Below, in pieces: positions 1 to 7,757 of a stretch of DNA of 64,000 bases. The stretch lies in the NCBI GenBank assembly GCA_023953775.1, contig JAMLJD010000009.1:20001-84000 (forward strand), in the 5' to 3' direction. The position numbers were made by a program, and so were the translations under genes. The DNA comes from Rhizobiaceae bacterium. Lineage in GTDB: Bacteria > Pseudomonadota > Alphaproteobacteria > Rhizobiales > Rhizobiaceae. Position 1 is the first letter of the stretch, and every line of letters starts with the position of its first letter. Under the pieces are notes generated by a model. That model was not told where the DNA came from and ran no database searches. It saw nothing but the letters and a program-made list of their open reading frames with translations.

Positions 1-819
1 AGGGCCGGCCTGCACGGCTTGAACCGGTTCCGCACCGATCCACGGATCGCTTTCGCCCTGGCTTGGTATGTGCCGTTCTGGCTGGCGCTGGAAATCGCGC
101 CGACCAAGCTCCCCCACTACATCCTGCCCGTCTACCCGGCACTGCTCATGCTGATGGGCGCATTCATGGCGGAAGACGGCGAACGGGATTTGAAGCTGCG
201 CACCTGGCAGGTCTGGCTGATGCGCATCGCGTGGGGCGGGTTCGCCTTCGTCACGCTGCTGCTGGCCGCCGCGATCGTCGCAGTTCCGGTCTATTTCGAC
301 GGCGCACCGACCGTGGCCGCCATCGCTGCCGCGCTGCTCGTGCTTGCCGCCGGCTGGATCGCCTCCGGGCTGCGCCTGACGCTGATGCCGGCCGTCCGGG
401 TCGGCGGCGCAAGCCTTACGGCCGGGCTCGCCGTCGGACTGACGGCGGGCTGGGTGCTGCCCTCCGCCGACAAGCTGTGGCTGAGCGAGGCGGTCGTCGC
501 GAAATGGCAAGAGGTGCGCCTGTGCGACAAAACCCCGCTTGTTTCGACCGGCTATGCCGAGCCGAGCATGGTCTATCTCACCTCGAAGGACATCGTCTTC
601 GCCGAACCTGACGTCGCTGCGTCCTACATCGCAAGGGACGCGCAATGCGCCGTCGTGGCGGTCACCGCCGAAAACAGCAAAGCTTTCCTCGACGCCCTTC
701 CCGGCGGGACCGACAGTGCCCGGCCGGTCGGCGAGGTCACCGCATTCTACTACACGAAGGGCCGTTATCTCACGATGACCTTCTACACGGCGGCCGCCGA
801 TGGGAGCGTGCGGCCATGA
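1..819 (+). CDS. ArnT-like glycosyltransferase, C-terminal part (5' end outside window)
   Basis: C-terminal part of a polytopic inner-membrane glycosyltransferase of the GT39/ArnT (dolichyl-phosphate-mannose mannosyltransferase-like) family. These enzymes move a sugar from a polyprenyl-phosphate donor to lipid A or another envelope acceptor. The motif KLPHYILPVYPAL near the start is typical of the family's mid-to-late transmembrane region. Further hydrophobic segments follow (for example WGGFAFVTLLLAAAIVAVP), then a soluble C-terminal tail. The frame is open to the first base, so the gene begins upstream; the TTG at 19 is not a credible start. The stop overlaps the start of the next gene (ATGA at 816-819), which suggests translational coupling with a nucleotide-sugar epimerase. 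The exact sugar and acceptor cannot be told. Confidence 0.85.
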   Translation, partial: RAGLHGLNRFRTDPRIAFALAWYVPFWLALEIAPTKLPHYILPVYPALLMLMGAFMAEDGERDLKLRTWQVWLMRIAWGGFAFVTLLLAAAIVAVPVYFDGAPTVAAIAAALLVLAAGWIASGLRLTLMPAVRVGGASLTAGLAVGLTAGWVLPSADKLWLSEAVVAKWQEVRLCDKTPLVSTGYAEPSMVYLTSKDIVFAEPDVAASYIARDAQCAVVAVTAENSKAFLDALPGGTDSARPVGEVTAFYYTKGRYLTMTFYTAAADGSVRP

Positions 820-1787
820 GGACGGTTCTCCTGACCGGCGCGGCCGGCTTCATCGGCTATCATGTCGCCCGGGCGCTTCTCGAGCGCGGCGACCGGGTCA
901 CCGGTCTCGACAATCTCGATCCCTATTACGATGTCCGGCTGAAACGGGATCGCCTCGCGGAACTGGCGCGCTTCGACCATTTCTCCTTCATCGAGGCCGA
1001 CGTGAACGATCCGCGGCTCGCCGACGCATTCGCCGTCGCACCGGATATCGTCGTGCATTTCGCGGCCCAGGCCGGCGTGCGCTACTCGACGGAAAACCCG
1101 CTTGCCTATGTGCGGACCAACGTGTCCGGCCAGACCGCGATCTTTGACCGTGTCGCGCGCGTCGATCCCGCGATCCCGGTGGTCTTCGCCTCGTCGTCCT
1201 CCGTCTATGGCGGCAACGACAAGGTTCCCTTCGCTGAGACAGACCGCGTCGACAGTCCGGTTTCCGTCTATGCCGCGACGAAGCGGGCCGGCGAGCTCGT
1301 CGCCGAGGCGTTCCGCCATACCCACGGGATCCGCTCCGCCGGCTTGCGCTTCTTCACCGTCTACGGCCGCTACGGCCGGCCGGACATGGCGCCCTGGCTG
1401 TTCACCGACGCGATCCTGGCCGGCCGGCCGATCAAGGTGTTCAACAATGGCGACATGGAGCGCGACTTCACGCACGTGTCCGACGTGACGAAGGGCGTCC
1501 TCGGCGCCGTGGACCTGATGCTCGGCGATCCATCGCGCGTGGCGCCGGTCTACAATATCGGCCACAACAGCCCCGTGAAGCTGATGGACTTCATCCGCAC
1601 GGTCGAAAGGGCTTGCGGGCGCGACGCCATCCTCGAAATGCATCCGAAACCGGCCGGCGATGTGCTGCGCACCTGCGCCGACATTGATCTCGCAAGCCGC
1701 GATTTCGGCTACGATCCGTCGGTCACCCTTGAGCAGGGCATGAAGGATTTCGTCGGCTGGTACCGCGGCTACCGCGGCGATCGCTGA
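816..1787 (+). CDS. NAD-dependent epimerase, probable UDP-glucuronate 4-epimerase
   Basis: A 323-residue extended short-chain dehydrogenase/reductase. The start is the ATG in the ATGA overlap with the glycosyltransferase, which places the NAD-binding glycine motif GAAGFIG at residues 8-14. The catalytic pair is Tyr152 and Lys156 (YAATK), preceded by a serine-rich SSSSVYG strand. The segment LDNLDPYYDVRLKRDRL after the Rossmann motif is characteristic of UDP-glucuronate 4-epimerases (LspL/CapI type), which make UDP-galacturonate. Coupling to an ArnT-like transferase fits a role in decorating lipid A, core or capsule with an acidic sugar. The substrate is inferred from family resemblance; a UDP-glucose or UDP-N-acetylhexosamine epimerase is less likely. 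Confidence 0.88.
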   Translation: MRTVLLTGAAGFIGYHVARALLERGDRVTGLDNLDPYYDVRLKRDRLAELARFDHFSFIEADVNDPRLADAFAVAPDIVVHFAAQAGVRYSTENPLAYVRTNVSGQTAIFDRVARVDPAIPVVFASSSSVYGGNDKVPFAETDRVDSPVSVYAATKRAGELVAEAFRHTHGIRSAGLRFFTVYGRYGRPDMAPWLFTDAILAGRPIKVFNNGDMERDFTHVSDVTKGVLGAVDLMLGDPSRVAPVYNIGHNSPVKLMDFIRTVERACGRDAILEMHPKPAGDVLRTCADIDLASRDFGYDPSVTLEQGMKDFVGWYRGYRGDR

Positions 1788-2867
1788 TCAGGTCGCGTCG
1801 AAGTCGAGCACGACCTTCTTGCTCGCGGCCCGCGTCTGGCAGGCGAGCGTGAACCCGGCCTCGATCTCCCACGGCTGCAGCGAATAGTTCACCGCCATCT
1901 CAGTTTCGCCCTCGACCACGCGGCACCGGCACGTGCAGCACATGCCGCCGGCGCAGGAATAGGGCAGATCGAGCCCGGCCTCGTGGGCGGCGTCGAGCAC
2001 GCTCTGCTCGGCATCGCGGACCGGGAAGCGCCGCCGCATCCCGTCGAGGATCACCTCGACCTCGGTCCCGGCCTTGGCAGCTTCCTGTGCCTTTTGCGAC
2101 GGCGCCTTGCGGGCGATGCGGTCGCCCGACGGCGTGAACCGCTCGAAGCGGATCCGGTCCTCGGCAAGGCCCAGTCCCTTCAGGCTCTCCGTCACGTCGT
2201 CGATCATCTCGCCGGGGCCGCACAGGAACACCGCATCGGACGCTGCCGGATCGATCAGCCCGCGCTCGACGAAGGCAACGATGCGCTCGCCGGTGATGCG
2301 CCCGCTCATCAGCTCGACGTCCTGCGATTCCCGCGACAGCACATGCACGATCTGCAGCCGGCCGAGATAGCGGTCCTTGAGGTCCTCGAGCTCCTCCAGG
2401 AACATGATCGTATCGGAAGACCGGTTGCCATAGATCAGTGTGATCGTGCTCTGTGGCTCATGGCCGAGCACCGACTTGGCGATCGAAAGCATCGGCGTGA
2501 TACCGGAACCGGCGGCGATCAGGATATAGTCGTGGCGCTCGCCGATCAGCGATGTGAAGCGCCCCTCCGGCGGCATCACACGGATGGTGTCGCCGATCGC
2601 CAGCCGGTCGTTGACGAAGCTCGAGAACCGGCCGTCGGCGACCTTCTTGACGCCGACCTTGAGATAGGGCTCTCCGGGCACCGAACAGATAGAGTAGGAG
2701 CGCCGGGCCTCCTCGCCGTCGATGTCGGTGGAAAGCGTCAGGTACTGCCCCGGCCGGAAGGCGAAGGTCTCGCGCAAGTCGTGCGGCACCTCGAAGGCGA
2801 TCGCGACGGCATCGGGCGTCTCGCGTGCGATGGCTGCAACTTTCAGGTCATGGAAACGCGGCGCCAT
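1788..2867 (-). CDS. paaE: Phenylacetyl-CoA epoxidase reductase subunit PaaE
   Basis: A 359-residue reductase that feeds electrons from NAD(P)H to the di-iron oxygenase PaaABC(D), which epoxidises the ring of phenylacetyl-CoA. An N-terminal FAD-binding domain (about residues 1-105, with RSYSICSV binding flavin) is followed by an NAD-binding domain (AAGSGITPMLSI, about 118-230). A C-terminal plant-type 2Fe-2S ferredoxin domain ends the protein, with cysteines in PYSCAGGMCCTCRCRV and a later ACQT. It is the last gene of the minus-strand order paaA-B-C-D-E and lies 7 bp after paaD. Its stop is directly next to the stop of the convergent epimerase gene. Length and domain order match the family. 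Confidence 0.95.
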   Translation of the reverse strand: MAPRFHDLKVAAIARETPDAVAIAFEVPHDLRETFAFRPGQYLTLSTDIDGEEARRSYSICSVPGEPYLKVGVKKVADGRFSSFVNDRLAIGDTIRVMPPEGRFTSLIGERHDYILIAAGSGITPMLSIAKSVLGHEPQSTITLIYGNRSSDTIMFLEELEDLKDRYLGRLQIVHVLSRESQDVELMSGRITGERIVAFVERGLIDPAASDAVFLCGPGEMIDDVTESLKGLGLAEDRIRFERFTPSGDRIARKAPSQKAQEAAKAGTEVEVILDGMRRRFPVRDAEQSVLDAAHEAGLDLPYSCAGGMCCTCRCRVVEGETEMAVNYSLQPWEIEAGFTLACQTRAASKKVVLDFDAT

Positions 2868-2874
2868 GTCGATC

Positions 2875-3498
2875 CTATATGCATTTGAAATAGTCGAAGG
2901 GCTCGCGGCACGTCAGGCAGCGATAGAGCGCCTTGCACGCCGTCGAACCGAATTCCGAGACGCGTTCGGTATCGCGCGACCCGCATTGCGGGCATGCGAC
3001 CTCGGTCTCGCCGAACAGCGCCCGGATCGAACCCGACGCCTTTTCAGGCGGCGCGATGCCGTAGGCCCTGAGCTTCTCGCGGCCCTCTTCGCTGATCCAG
3101 TCGGTTGTCCAGGCCGGCGAGATCACCCGCTCGATACGCGGCTCGAAGCCGGCATCCCGCAGCGCCGTCTCGACGGCGAGTTCGATCGCCACCACGGCGG
3201 GACAACCCGAATAGGTCGGCGTCAGCCGCGCAACGGCAACACCGTCGATGATCTCGACGGAGCGCAGGATGCCGAGATCGGCCACCGTGAGCACCGGAAT
3301 TTCGGGATCGACGACCGACGCCGCGGCGCGCCAGGCGTGCCGCTGACCCGCGCTTTCACCCTCCCCCTTGTGGGGAGGGTCGGCGCGCAGCGCCGGGTTG
3401 GGGGTAGCCGGAGATGTTGGCAGAGGGGACGCCCCTACCCGGCCCCTCGGGCCACCCTCTCCAGACAGGAGAGGATAAACGGCATGATCCCTCACCAC
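2875..3498 (-). CDS. paaD: Phenylacetyl-CoA epoxidase subunit PaaD carrying an in-frame palindromic repeat insertion
   Basis: PaaD is a MIP18-type (DUF59) iron-sulfur assembly factor for the epoxidase. The DUF59 core (VVDPEIPVLTVADLGILR, then TYSGCPAVVAIE) and a C-terminal zinc-ribbon-like region (CPQCGS ... CKALYRCLTC ... KCI) are intact. The N-terminus is abnormal: about 50 residues precede the normal beginning near HAWRAAASVVDPEIP. They are the translation of a rhizobial-type palindromic repeat (about 3358-3474) that contributes no stop in this frame. The apparent start is the GTG at 3498, which overlaps the paaC stop (GTGGTGA). I see no good start after the repeat, so the insert is probably translated as a low-complexity, Pro/Gly-rich N-terminal extension. 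The protein is 207 residues against about 160 expected. Confidence 0.9.
   Translation of the reverse strand: MVRDHAVYPLLSGEGGPRGRVGASPLPTSPATPNPALRADPPHKGEGESAGQRHAWRAAASVVDPEIPVLTVADLGILRSVEIIDGVAVARLTPTYSGCPAVVAIELAVETALRDAGFEPRIERVISPAWTTDWISEEGREKLRAYGIAPPEKASGSIRALFGETEVACPQCGSRDTERVSEFGSTACKALYRCLTCREPFDYFKCI
3358..3474. repeat. Rhizobial RIME-like palindromic element inside the 5' end of paaD
   Basis: Two hairpins border a GC-rich spacer. The first is ACCCTCCCC-CTTGT-GGGGAGGGT (3358-3380) and the second is CTCTCC-AGACA-GGAGAG (about 3456-3472). Between them lies CCGGGTTGGGGGTA. A close relative of the first hairpin plus the TTGGGGGTA signature recurs at 26469-26532, and inverted at 26903-26962. 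Such elements are common between genes in Rhizobiales; here one lies within a coding frame. Confidence 0.8.
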
Positions 3499-4265
3499 AC
3501 CGCCCCGGGATAGGTGCGCTGCATGTATTGCAGATCGGCGAGCAGGAAGCCCATCGCCTCGGCATGCATGCCCTTGCGGCCGCCCGTCTTTCCGTATTCG
3601 ACCGTCACCGGCTCGAGCTGCGCCTCGGCGAAGATCTCGCCGACCGTCCTGTCGAACGCGTCGCGAAGTGTCGCCGGTTCGGGCGCCACGCCGGCTTCGG
3701 CAATCGCCTGGGTGACGGCATCGGTCTCGAACAGCTCGTCGATGTAGGGCGCCAGCGCCTCGACGGCGTCGCGCATGCGGCGCGCACTCTCCTCGGTGCC
3801 GTCACCGAGCCGCACCACCCACTCGCCCGCGTGGCGGATATGGTAGGAGACCTCCTTGACCGCCTTGGCCGCGATGCCGGCGACCGTCGCGTCACTCGAC
3901 GTGGTCGCTGCCTGCCAGAACGGATGAATGAACGCCGCGAAATAGAGCTGCCGCAGCATGGTATGGGCGAAATCACCGTTGGGCCGCGCGACCATCATGC
4001 AGTTGAGATAGTCCCGCTCGCGCCTCAGATAGGCGAGATCGTCCTCGCTCCGCCCTTTTCCCTCGACCTCGCCGGCATACTGGTACAGCGAACGCGCCTG
4101 CCCGATCAGGTCGAGCGCCATGTTGGGAAGCGCGAGATCCTCCTCCAGCATCGGCGCATGCCCACACCATTCCGACAGGCGATGGCCGAGGATCAGGTGG
4201 TCGTCTGCGAGCCGCAGCAGAAAGGTGACGAGCGTCTCGCGGTCGATGTCCGTCGTGACCGCCAT
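3492..4265 (-). CDS. paaC: Phenylacetyl-CoA epoxidase structural subunit PaaC
   Basis: A 257-residue ferritin-like subunit that pairs with catalytic PaaA in the 1,2-phenylacetyl-CoA epoxidase core. Family features are an N-terminal helix with LADDHLILGHRLSEWCGHAP, then LALPNMALDLIGQARSLYQ and YLRRERDYLN. PaaC keeps the fold but is not the main catalytic iron-binding subunit. The ATG at 4265 overlaps the paaB stop by one base (TGATG), which implies coupled translation; a longer upstream frame exists but would overrun paaB. The stop overlaps the GTG of paaD. The C-terminus MQRTYPGAVW matches the usual family ending. Confidence 0.95.
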   Translation of the reverse strand: MAVTTDIDRETLVTFLLRLADDHLILGHRLSEWCGHAPMLEEDLALPNMALDLIGQARSLYQYAGEVEGKGRSEDDLAYLRRERDYLNCMMVARPNGDFAHTMLRQLYFAAFIHPFWQAATTSSDATVAGIAAKAVKEVSYHIRHAGEWVVRLGDGTEESARRMRDAVEALAPYIDELFETDAVTQAIAEAGVAPEPATLRDAFDRTVGEIFAEAQLEPVTVEYGKTGGRKGMHAEAMGFLLADLQYMQRTYPGAVW

Positions 4266-4552
4266 CACATATGCCCCACTTCGTCGGGGATCTCGTAGAA
4301 GGTCGGATGACGATAGATCTTCGAAGCCGTGGGCTCGAAATTCTCGTCCTTCTGCTCCGGATCGGATGCGGTGATCGCCGCCGAGGGCACCACCCAGATG
4401 GAGACGCCCTCGCCGCGGCGCGTATAGACGTCGCGCGCCGCCTGCAGCGCCATCACCTCGTCGGCAGCGTGCACCGAGCCGCAATGCTTGTGCGACAAGC
4501 CGTTGCGCGGCCGGATGAAGACTTCCCAAAGCGGTATCTCGTTCTTCGCCAT
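4265..4552 (-). CDS. paaB: Phenylacetyl-CoA epoxidase subunit PaaB
   Basis: A 95-residue small subunit that bridges PaaAC heterodimers in the epoxidase complex. The family signature is clear: PLWEVFIRPRNGLSHKHCGS, then LQAARDVYTRRGEGVSIWVV and a PEQKDENFEPTASKIYRHP region near the C-terminus. It sits 5 bp after paaA and overlaps paaC by one base, as is usual in paaABCDE operons. Length is normal. Confidence 0.96.
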   Translation of the reverse strand: MAKNEIPLWEVFIRPRNGLSHKHCGSVHAADEVMALQAARDVYTRRGEGVSIWVVPSAAITASDPEQKDENFEPTASKIYRHPTFYEIPDEVGHM

Positions 4553-4557
4553 CTCGC

Positions 4558-5553
4558 CTACTCCGCCGCCAGTTTCGTCGCTTCACGCCGCGCGCGGCGT
4601 TTCTCGGCATGGGCAAGGGCCGCCTCGCGCACCCACGCGCCGTCGTCCCACGCCTTCTGCCGCGCCTCGAGGCGCTCGCGGTTCATCGGGCCGCCGCCCT
4701 TCACCACGCGCCAGAACTCGTCCCAGTTGATCGCGCCGAAGTCGTAATGGCCGCGCTCCTCGTTCCACTTCAACTCCGGGTCGGGGAATTTCAGGCCGAG
4801 AAACTCGCCCTGCGGCACGGTGGCGTCGACGAATTGCTGGCGCAAATCGTCGTTCGAGAAGCGCTTGATCTTCCACTTCATGGACTGGTCGCCGTGCTGG
4901 CTGTCGGAATCGTGCGGCCCGAACATCATCAGCGACGGCCACCACCAGCGGTTCAGCGCATCCTGCGCCATCTCCTGCTGCTCCGGCGTGCCCCGCGCCA
5001 GCGTCATCATGATTTCGTAGCCCTGGCGCTGGTGGAAGCTCTCTTCCTTGCACACCCGGATCATCGCGCGCGCATAGGGGCCGTAGGAGCAGCGGCACAG
5101 CGGGATCTGGTTCATGATCGCCGCGCCGTCGACCAGCCAGCCGATTGCGCCGATGTCGGCCCAGGTCAGCGTCGGATAGTTGAAGATCGAGGAGTACTTC
5201 GCCTTGCCGGACAAAAGTTCCTCGGTCATCTGCTCGCGGCTGACGCCCAGCGTCTCGGCGGCCGAGTAGAGATAGAGGCCGTGGCCGCCCTCGTCCTGCA
5301 CCTTGGCGAGCAGCGCGGCCTTGCGCTTCAGCGACGGCGCCCGCGTGATCCAGTTGCCTTCGGGAAGCATGCCGACGATCTCGGAATGCGCGTGCTGGCC
5401 GATCTGGCGCACCAGCGTGCGCCGGTAGCCCTCCGGCATCGGATCGTTCGGCTCGATTTTCTCCTCGGCGTCGATGCGCGCCTGGAAGGCGGCGAGGAAC
5501 GCTTCGTCCTCATTGGTCTCGGTCTTGGCGCCGATAAGGCCCTGACTGTACAT
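4558..5553 (-). CDS. paaA: Phenylacetyl-CoA epoxidase catalytic subunit PaaA
   Basis: A 331-residue catalytic di-iron subunit of phenylacetyl-CoA 1,2-epoxidase, the committed step of aerobic hybrid phenylacetate degradation. Iron-ligand helices are visible: residues around [30 protein letters not shown], and [15 protein letters not shown] supply the expected Glu/His/Asp ligands. The start chosen (MYSQGLIG) follows a strong ribosome site GGAGGAG at about 5558-5564; upstream in-frame codons cross the divergent promoter region. This is the first gene of paaABCDE. Confidence 0.96.
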   Translation of the reverse strand: MYSQGLIGAKTETNEDEAFLAAFQARIDAEEKIEPNDPMPEGYRRTLVRQIGQHAHSEIVGMLPEGNWITRAPSLKRKAALLAKVQDEGGHGLYLYSAAETLGVSREQMTEELLSGKAKYSSIFNYPTLTWADIGAIGWLVDGAAIMNQIPLCRCSYGPYARAMIRVCKEESFHQRQGYEIMMTLARGTPEQQEMAQDALNRWWWPSLMMFGPHDSDSQHGDQSMKWKIKRFSNDDLRQQFVDATVPQGEFLGLKFPDPELKWNEERGHYDFGAINWDEFWRVVKGGGPMNRERLEARQKAWDDGAWVREAALAHAEKRRARREATKLAAE

Positions 5554-5656
5554 CGCATCTCCTCCGTGCTCGGATGACGTCCGTCCGCCGATCATCCGAC
5601 ATGTAACAAAAGTCTCGGTATTTTGCAATCTTTCGTAACATATTTGGGGAGGAAGA
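5554..5656. promoter_or_regulatory. Divergent promoter region paaA / thioesterase with imperfect dyad
   Basis: An AT-rich 103-bp gap between paaA (minus) and the thioesterase gene (plus). It holds an inverted repeat, left arm ATGTAACAAAAG (5601-5612) and right arm CTTTCGTAACAT (5630-5641), matching at 10 of 12 positions. This is the natural place for repression by the PaaX or TetR-type regulator encoded nearby. The assignment to either regulator is inference. The plus-strand gene has a GGGGAGGAAG ribosome site just before its ATG. Confidence 0.6.
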
Positions 5657-6076
5657 ATGAGCGCCTTCGGTGTCGATGAGGCCAGGGAGACCCTCGCGCG
5701 CGTGTTCGCGCCTTGGATCGTCGAGATGGGGCTGGAGCCGCTCGGCTTCGACGAGCGCGGCGGCGACTTCGTGCTGCCCGAAAACACCGCGCTCGTTCAT
5801 GTCGGCGGCGTGGTCTGCGGCCAGGCCACTGCATCGGCCGCCGACACGTGCTCGGTCGTCGCGCTGGCCGCGCTCAACGGCCGTTTTCGCATCTGCACGA
5901 CCGTCGACCTGACCACGCACTTCATACGGCCGCTGAAGCCCGGCGATATCGAAATCCGCGTCGACGTGCTCTCGAACGGCAAGCGGATGGCCTATACGCG
6001 CGTCGAGATGAAGGCGAAGGGCGACAGCCGCGTCGCGGTCACCGCAACCAGCGCATTCGCCTATCTGGAGGATTGA
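5657..6076 (+). CDS. PaaI-type hotdog thioesterase
   Basis: A 139-residue hotdog-fold protein of the PaaI/acyl-CoA thioesterase family. The [23 protein letters not shown] segment corresponds to the hotdog central helix, with catalytic-type Gly/Gln/Asp residues, and [18 protein letters not shown] is the following strand pair. It is transcribed divergently from paaABCDE with a strong ribosome site (GGGGAGGAAGA before ATG). By context it may hydrolyse dead-end CoA thioesters formed during phenylacetate breakdown, as PaaI does. A second, more typical PaaI is encoded at 9719-10156, so the two may differ in substrate. Confidence 0.82.
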   Translation: MSAFGVDEARETLARVFAPWIVEMGLEPLGFDERGGDFVLPENTALVHVGGVVCGQATASAADTCSVVALAALNGRFRICTTVDLTTHFIRPLKPGDIEIRVDVLSNGKRMAYTRVEMKAKGDSRVAVTATSAFAYLED

Positions 6077-6151
6077 AGCCTTTGACGAGCACGCATTGTA
6101 ATCTGGCTTAAGCTGGCTTAAATTTGATACACGCTCTCGAGGAGGTGCATC

Positions 6152-6394
6152 TTGCGCGAAATCGGCGCTTTTGAAGCCAAGAACAGGCTCGGCTCCCTTC
6201 TCGATCTGGTCGAAAAGGGCGAGGAAATAACGATCACGCGACACGGAAAACCGGTCGCGCGGCTCGTATCGCCCGCCCCGGTTTTCGACCGTGAAAGAGC
6301 GTTGAAAGCGGCCGAAGCGATCCGTGCGATGCGGGGTCGCGCCACGTTGGGCGGCACGAGCATCAAAGACCTGATCGACGAAGGCCGGATGTGA
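6152..6394 (+). CDS. vapB: VapB/Phd-type antitoxin
   Basis: An 80-residue antitoxin of the Phd/YefM family. The N-terminus REIGAFEAKNRLGSLLDLVEKGEEITITRHGKPVARLV is the classic DNA-binding Phd fold; the C-terminal tail (ALKAAEAIRAMRG ... KDLIDEGRM) would clamp the toxin. The start is taken as TTG at 6152 because GGAGG lies at 6141-6145 and no ATG or GTG fits the frame. It overlaps the toxin gene (ATGTGA). Just upstream is a tandem repeat, TGGCTTAAGCTGGCTTAA (about 6104-6121), a plausible autoregulatory operator. Confidence 0.88.
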   Translation: MREIGAFEAKNRLGSLLDLVEKGEEITITRHGKPVARLVSPAPVFDRERALKAAEAIRAMRGRATLGGTSIKDLIDEGRM

Positions 6395-6810
6395 GTTTCG
6401 TCCTTGATGCCTCCGTTACCGTCGCCTGGTTCTTCGAAGACGAACGGACGCCGGCGATCGACCAGCTGCTTGCCCGGCTGGCCGAACAGGGTGCCATTGT
6501 CCCGACGGTCTGGAAGCTCGAAGTCGCCAGCGCCTTCCAGGCTGCAATCCGGCGTGGCCGGATAGACCGCGTCTTTCGCGACGCCGCGCTTGAGCACCTG
6601 TCTGAATTCATGATCGAAGTCGACGCGGAGACACCGACCCACGCATGGTCTGTCACGCTCGGGCTCGCCGACGGGCATGGACTGACGCCATATGACGCCG
6701 CCTATCTCGAGCTTTCCATGCGGCGCGACCTGCCGCTGGCGACACTCGACACCGCGCTCCAGCAGGCAGCGGCCGCATCGGGAATCGAGGTTCTCGGCAT
6801 GACCTCCTGA
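6391..6810 (+). CDS. vapC: VapC-type PIN-domain toxin
   Basis: A 139-residue PIN-domain ribonuclease toxin. Acidic catalytic residues typical of the fold are present: the first Asp in FVLDASVTVAWFFED, a Glu in WKLEVASAFQ, and late Asp residues in GLTPYDAAYLELS and LATLDTALQQAA. It starts at the GTG that overlaps the antitoxin stop. VapC toxins usually cleave tRNA or rRNA. It ends 29 bp before the convergent paaX. Confidence 0.9.
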   Translation: MSFVLDASVTVAWFFEDERTPAIDQLLARLAEQGAIVPTVWKLEVASAFQAAIRRGRIDRVFRDAALEHLSEFMIEVDAETPTHAWSVTLGLADGHGLTPYDAAYLELSMRRDLPLATLDTALQQAAAASGIEVLGMTS

Positions 6811-6839
6811 GGCGGATCCGCATTCGGCAGATGGCCGGA

Positions 6840-7712
6840 TCACGGAGCCTCCACGAACCGCGTCCATTGCCGGCGCGGGCCCGCTCCGGCCTCGTCCAGC
6901 CAGTGCTCGCTCGGCTCCGCAAGCAGGCGATAGAGGTCGCGCACGAGCGACCGCGCAGCCTCCCCCGGCCAGCCCTGCGGCAGCAGGCTCTTCGGCAGAC
7001 CGGGATCGCGAAGCACCACCCGCCGCCAGTCGTGGATCAGCAGCGTTCGCGCCGCCATGGCCTCCAGCGGCGGCAGCGGCGTCCCTCGGGAGAGCTGGCC
7101 GCGCAACGGCTCGAATGCCTCGATCAGGTCGCGATAGCCGGTCGCGATGTCCTCGCTCGGCCACAGGTCGCGCAGCATCTCGGGATGGTCGGCGCTCGAA
7201 CCGTGGATCACCAGCATCCCGTCCAGCGCAGCGGGATGCGCGGCATCGTCGTCGGTCTGCGGGCGCAGGTAGACGTTCGCGTTGATCTTGAGGAAGCCGC
7301 TCTCGACCAGTTCGTCCGCGCCGGCCGCACCTTCGCCGGGCGGCGCGACGGCGACGATCCACCCGCCGTTCCATTCCGGCGGACCCGGCGCATAGATGCG
7401 GCGCGTCGCAAGGTCGAAGGCGTGCCGGCCCGCGTCGGCGAGCCGGAAGTAGCTGTTGCGGCCCTCGCGTTCGCGCTCCACCCAGCCGTCGGCCGCGAGC
7501 CGCGACATCGCCGTCCTCAGAGCACCCGGCTCGACATTGAGGCGCGCAACGACCTCCTGAAGCGTCGACAGCGCGACGCGACCGCCCCGGGGCACGATTG
7601 CGTCGCCGAAGATCGTGATCACCAGCGACCAGACGCGAACGCGGCCGCGCGCGTGCAGGCGCGTGATCAGCGCATCGAGAACGGGTTGTCGGGTGGTCTG
7701 GTCGGCAGGCAT
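6840..7712 (-). CDS. paaX: PaaX-family transcriptional regulator
   Basis: A 290-residue PaaX-type repressor of phenylacetate catabolic genes that responds to phenylacetyl-CoA in characterised members. An N-terminal winged helix (RVWSLVITIFGDAIVPRGGRVALSTLQEVVARL, then a recognition helix around NVEPGALRTAMSRLAADGWV) is followed by the central and C-terminal PaaX domains ending WLDEAGAGPRRQWTRFVEAP. The MPADQ start at 7712 is preferred; an ATG or GTG start up to 7736 is possible. It is next to the TetR gene, so two unrelated regulators may act on the paa genes. Confidence 0.9.
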   Translation of the reverse strand: MPADQTTRQPVLDALITRLHARGRVRVWSLVITIFGDAIVPRGGRVALSTLQEVVARLNVEPGALRTAMSRLAADGWVEREREGRNSYFRLADAGRHAFDLATRRIYAPGPPEWNGGWIVAVAPPGEGAAGADELVESGFLKINANVYLRPQTDDDAAHPAALDGMLVIHGSSADHPEMLRDLWPSEDIATGYRDLIEAFEPLRGQLSRGTPLPPLEAMAARTLLIHDWRRVVLRDPGLPKSLLPQGWPGEAARSLVRDLYRLLAEPSEHWLDEAGAGPRRQWTRFVEAP

Positions 7713-7757
7713 CGCGGACCAGATGCCACGATGCACGCGTGGGTGGCAAGCCGTGCG

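Noticed and set aside
3358..3474. Possible CRISPR or terminator in the GC-rich hairpins
   Set aside because: There are no regularly spaced repeats, the hairpins lack T-runs, and the element matches dispersed copies elsewhere in the window.
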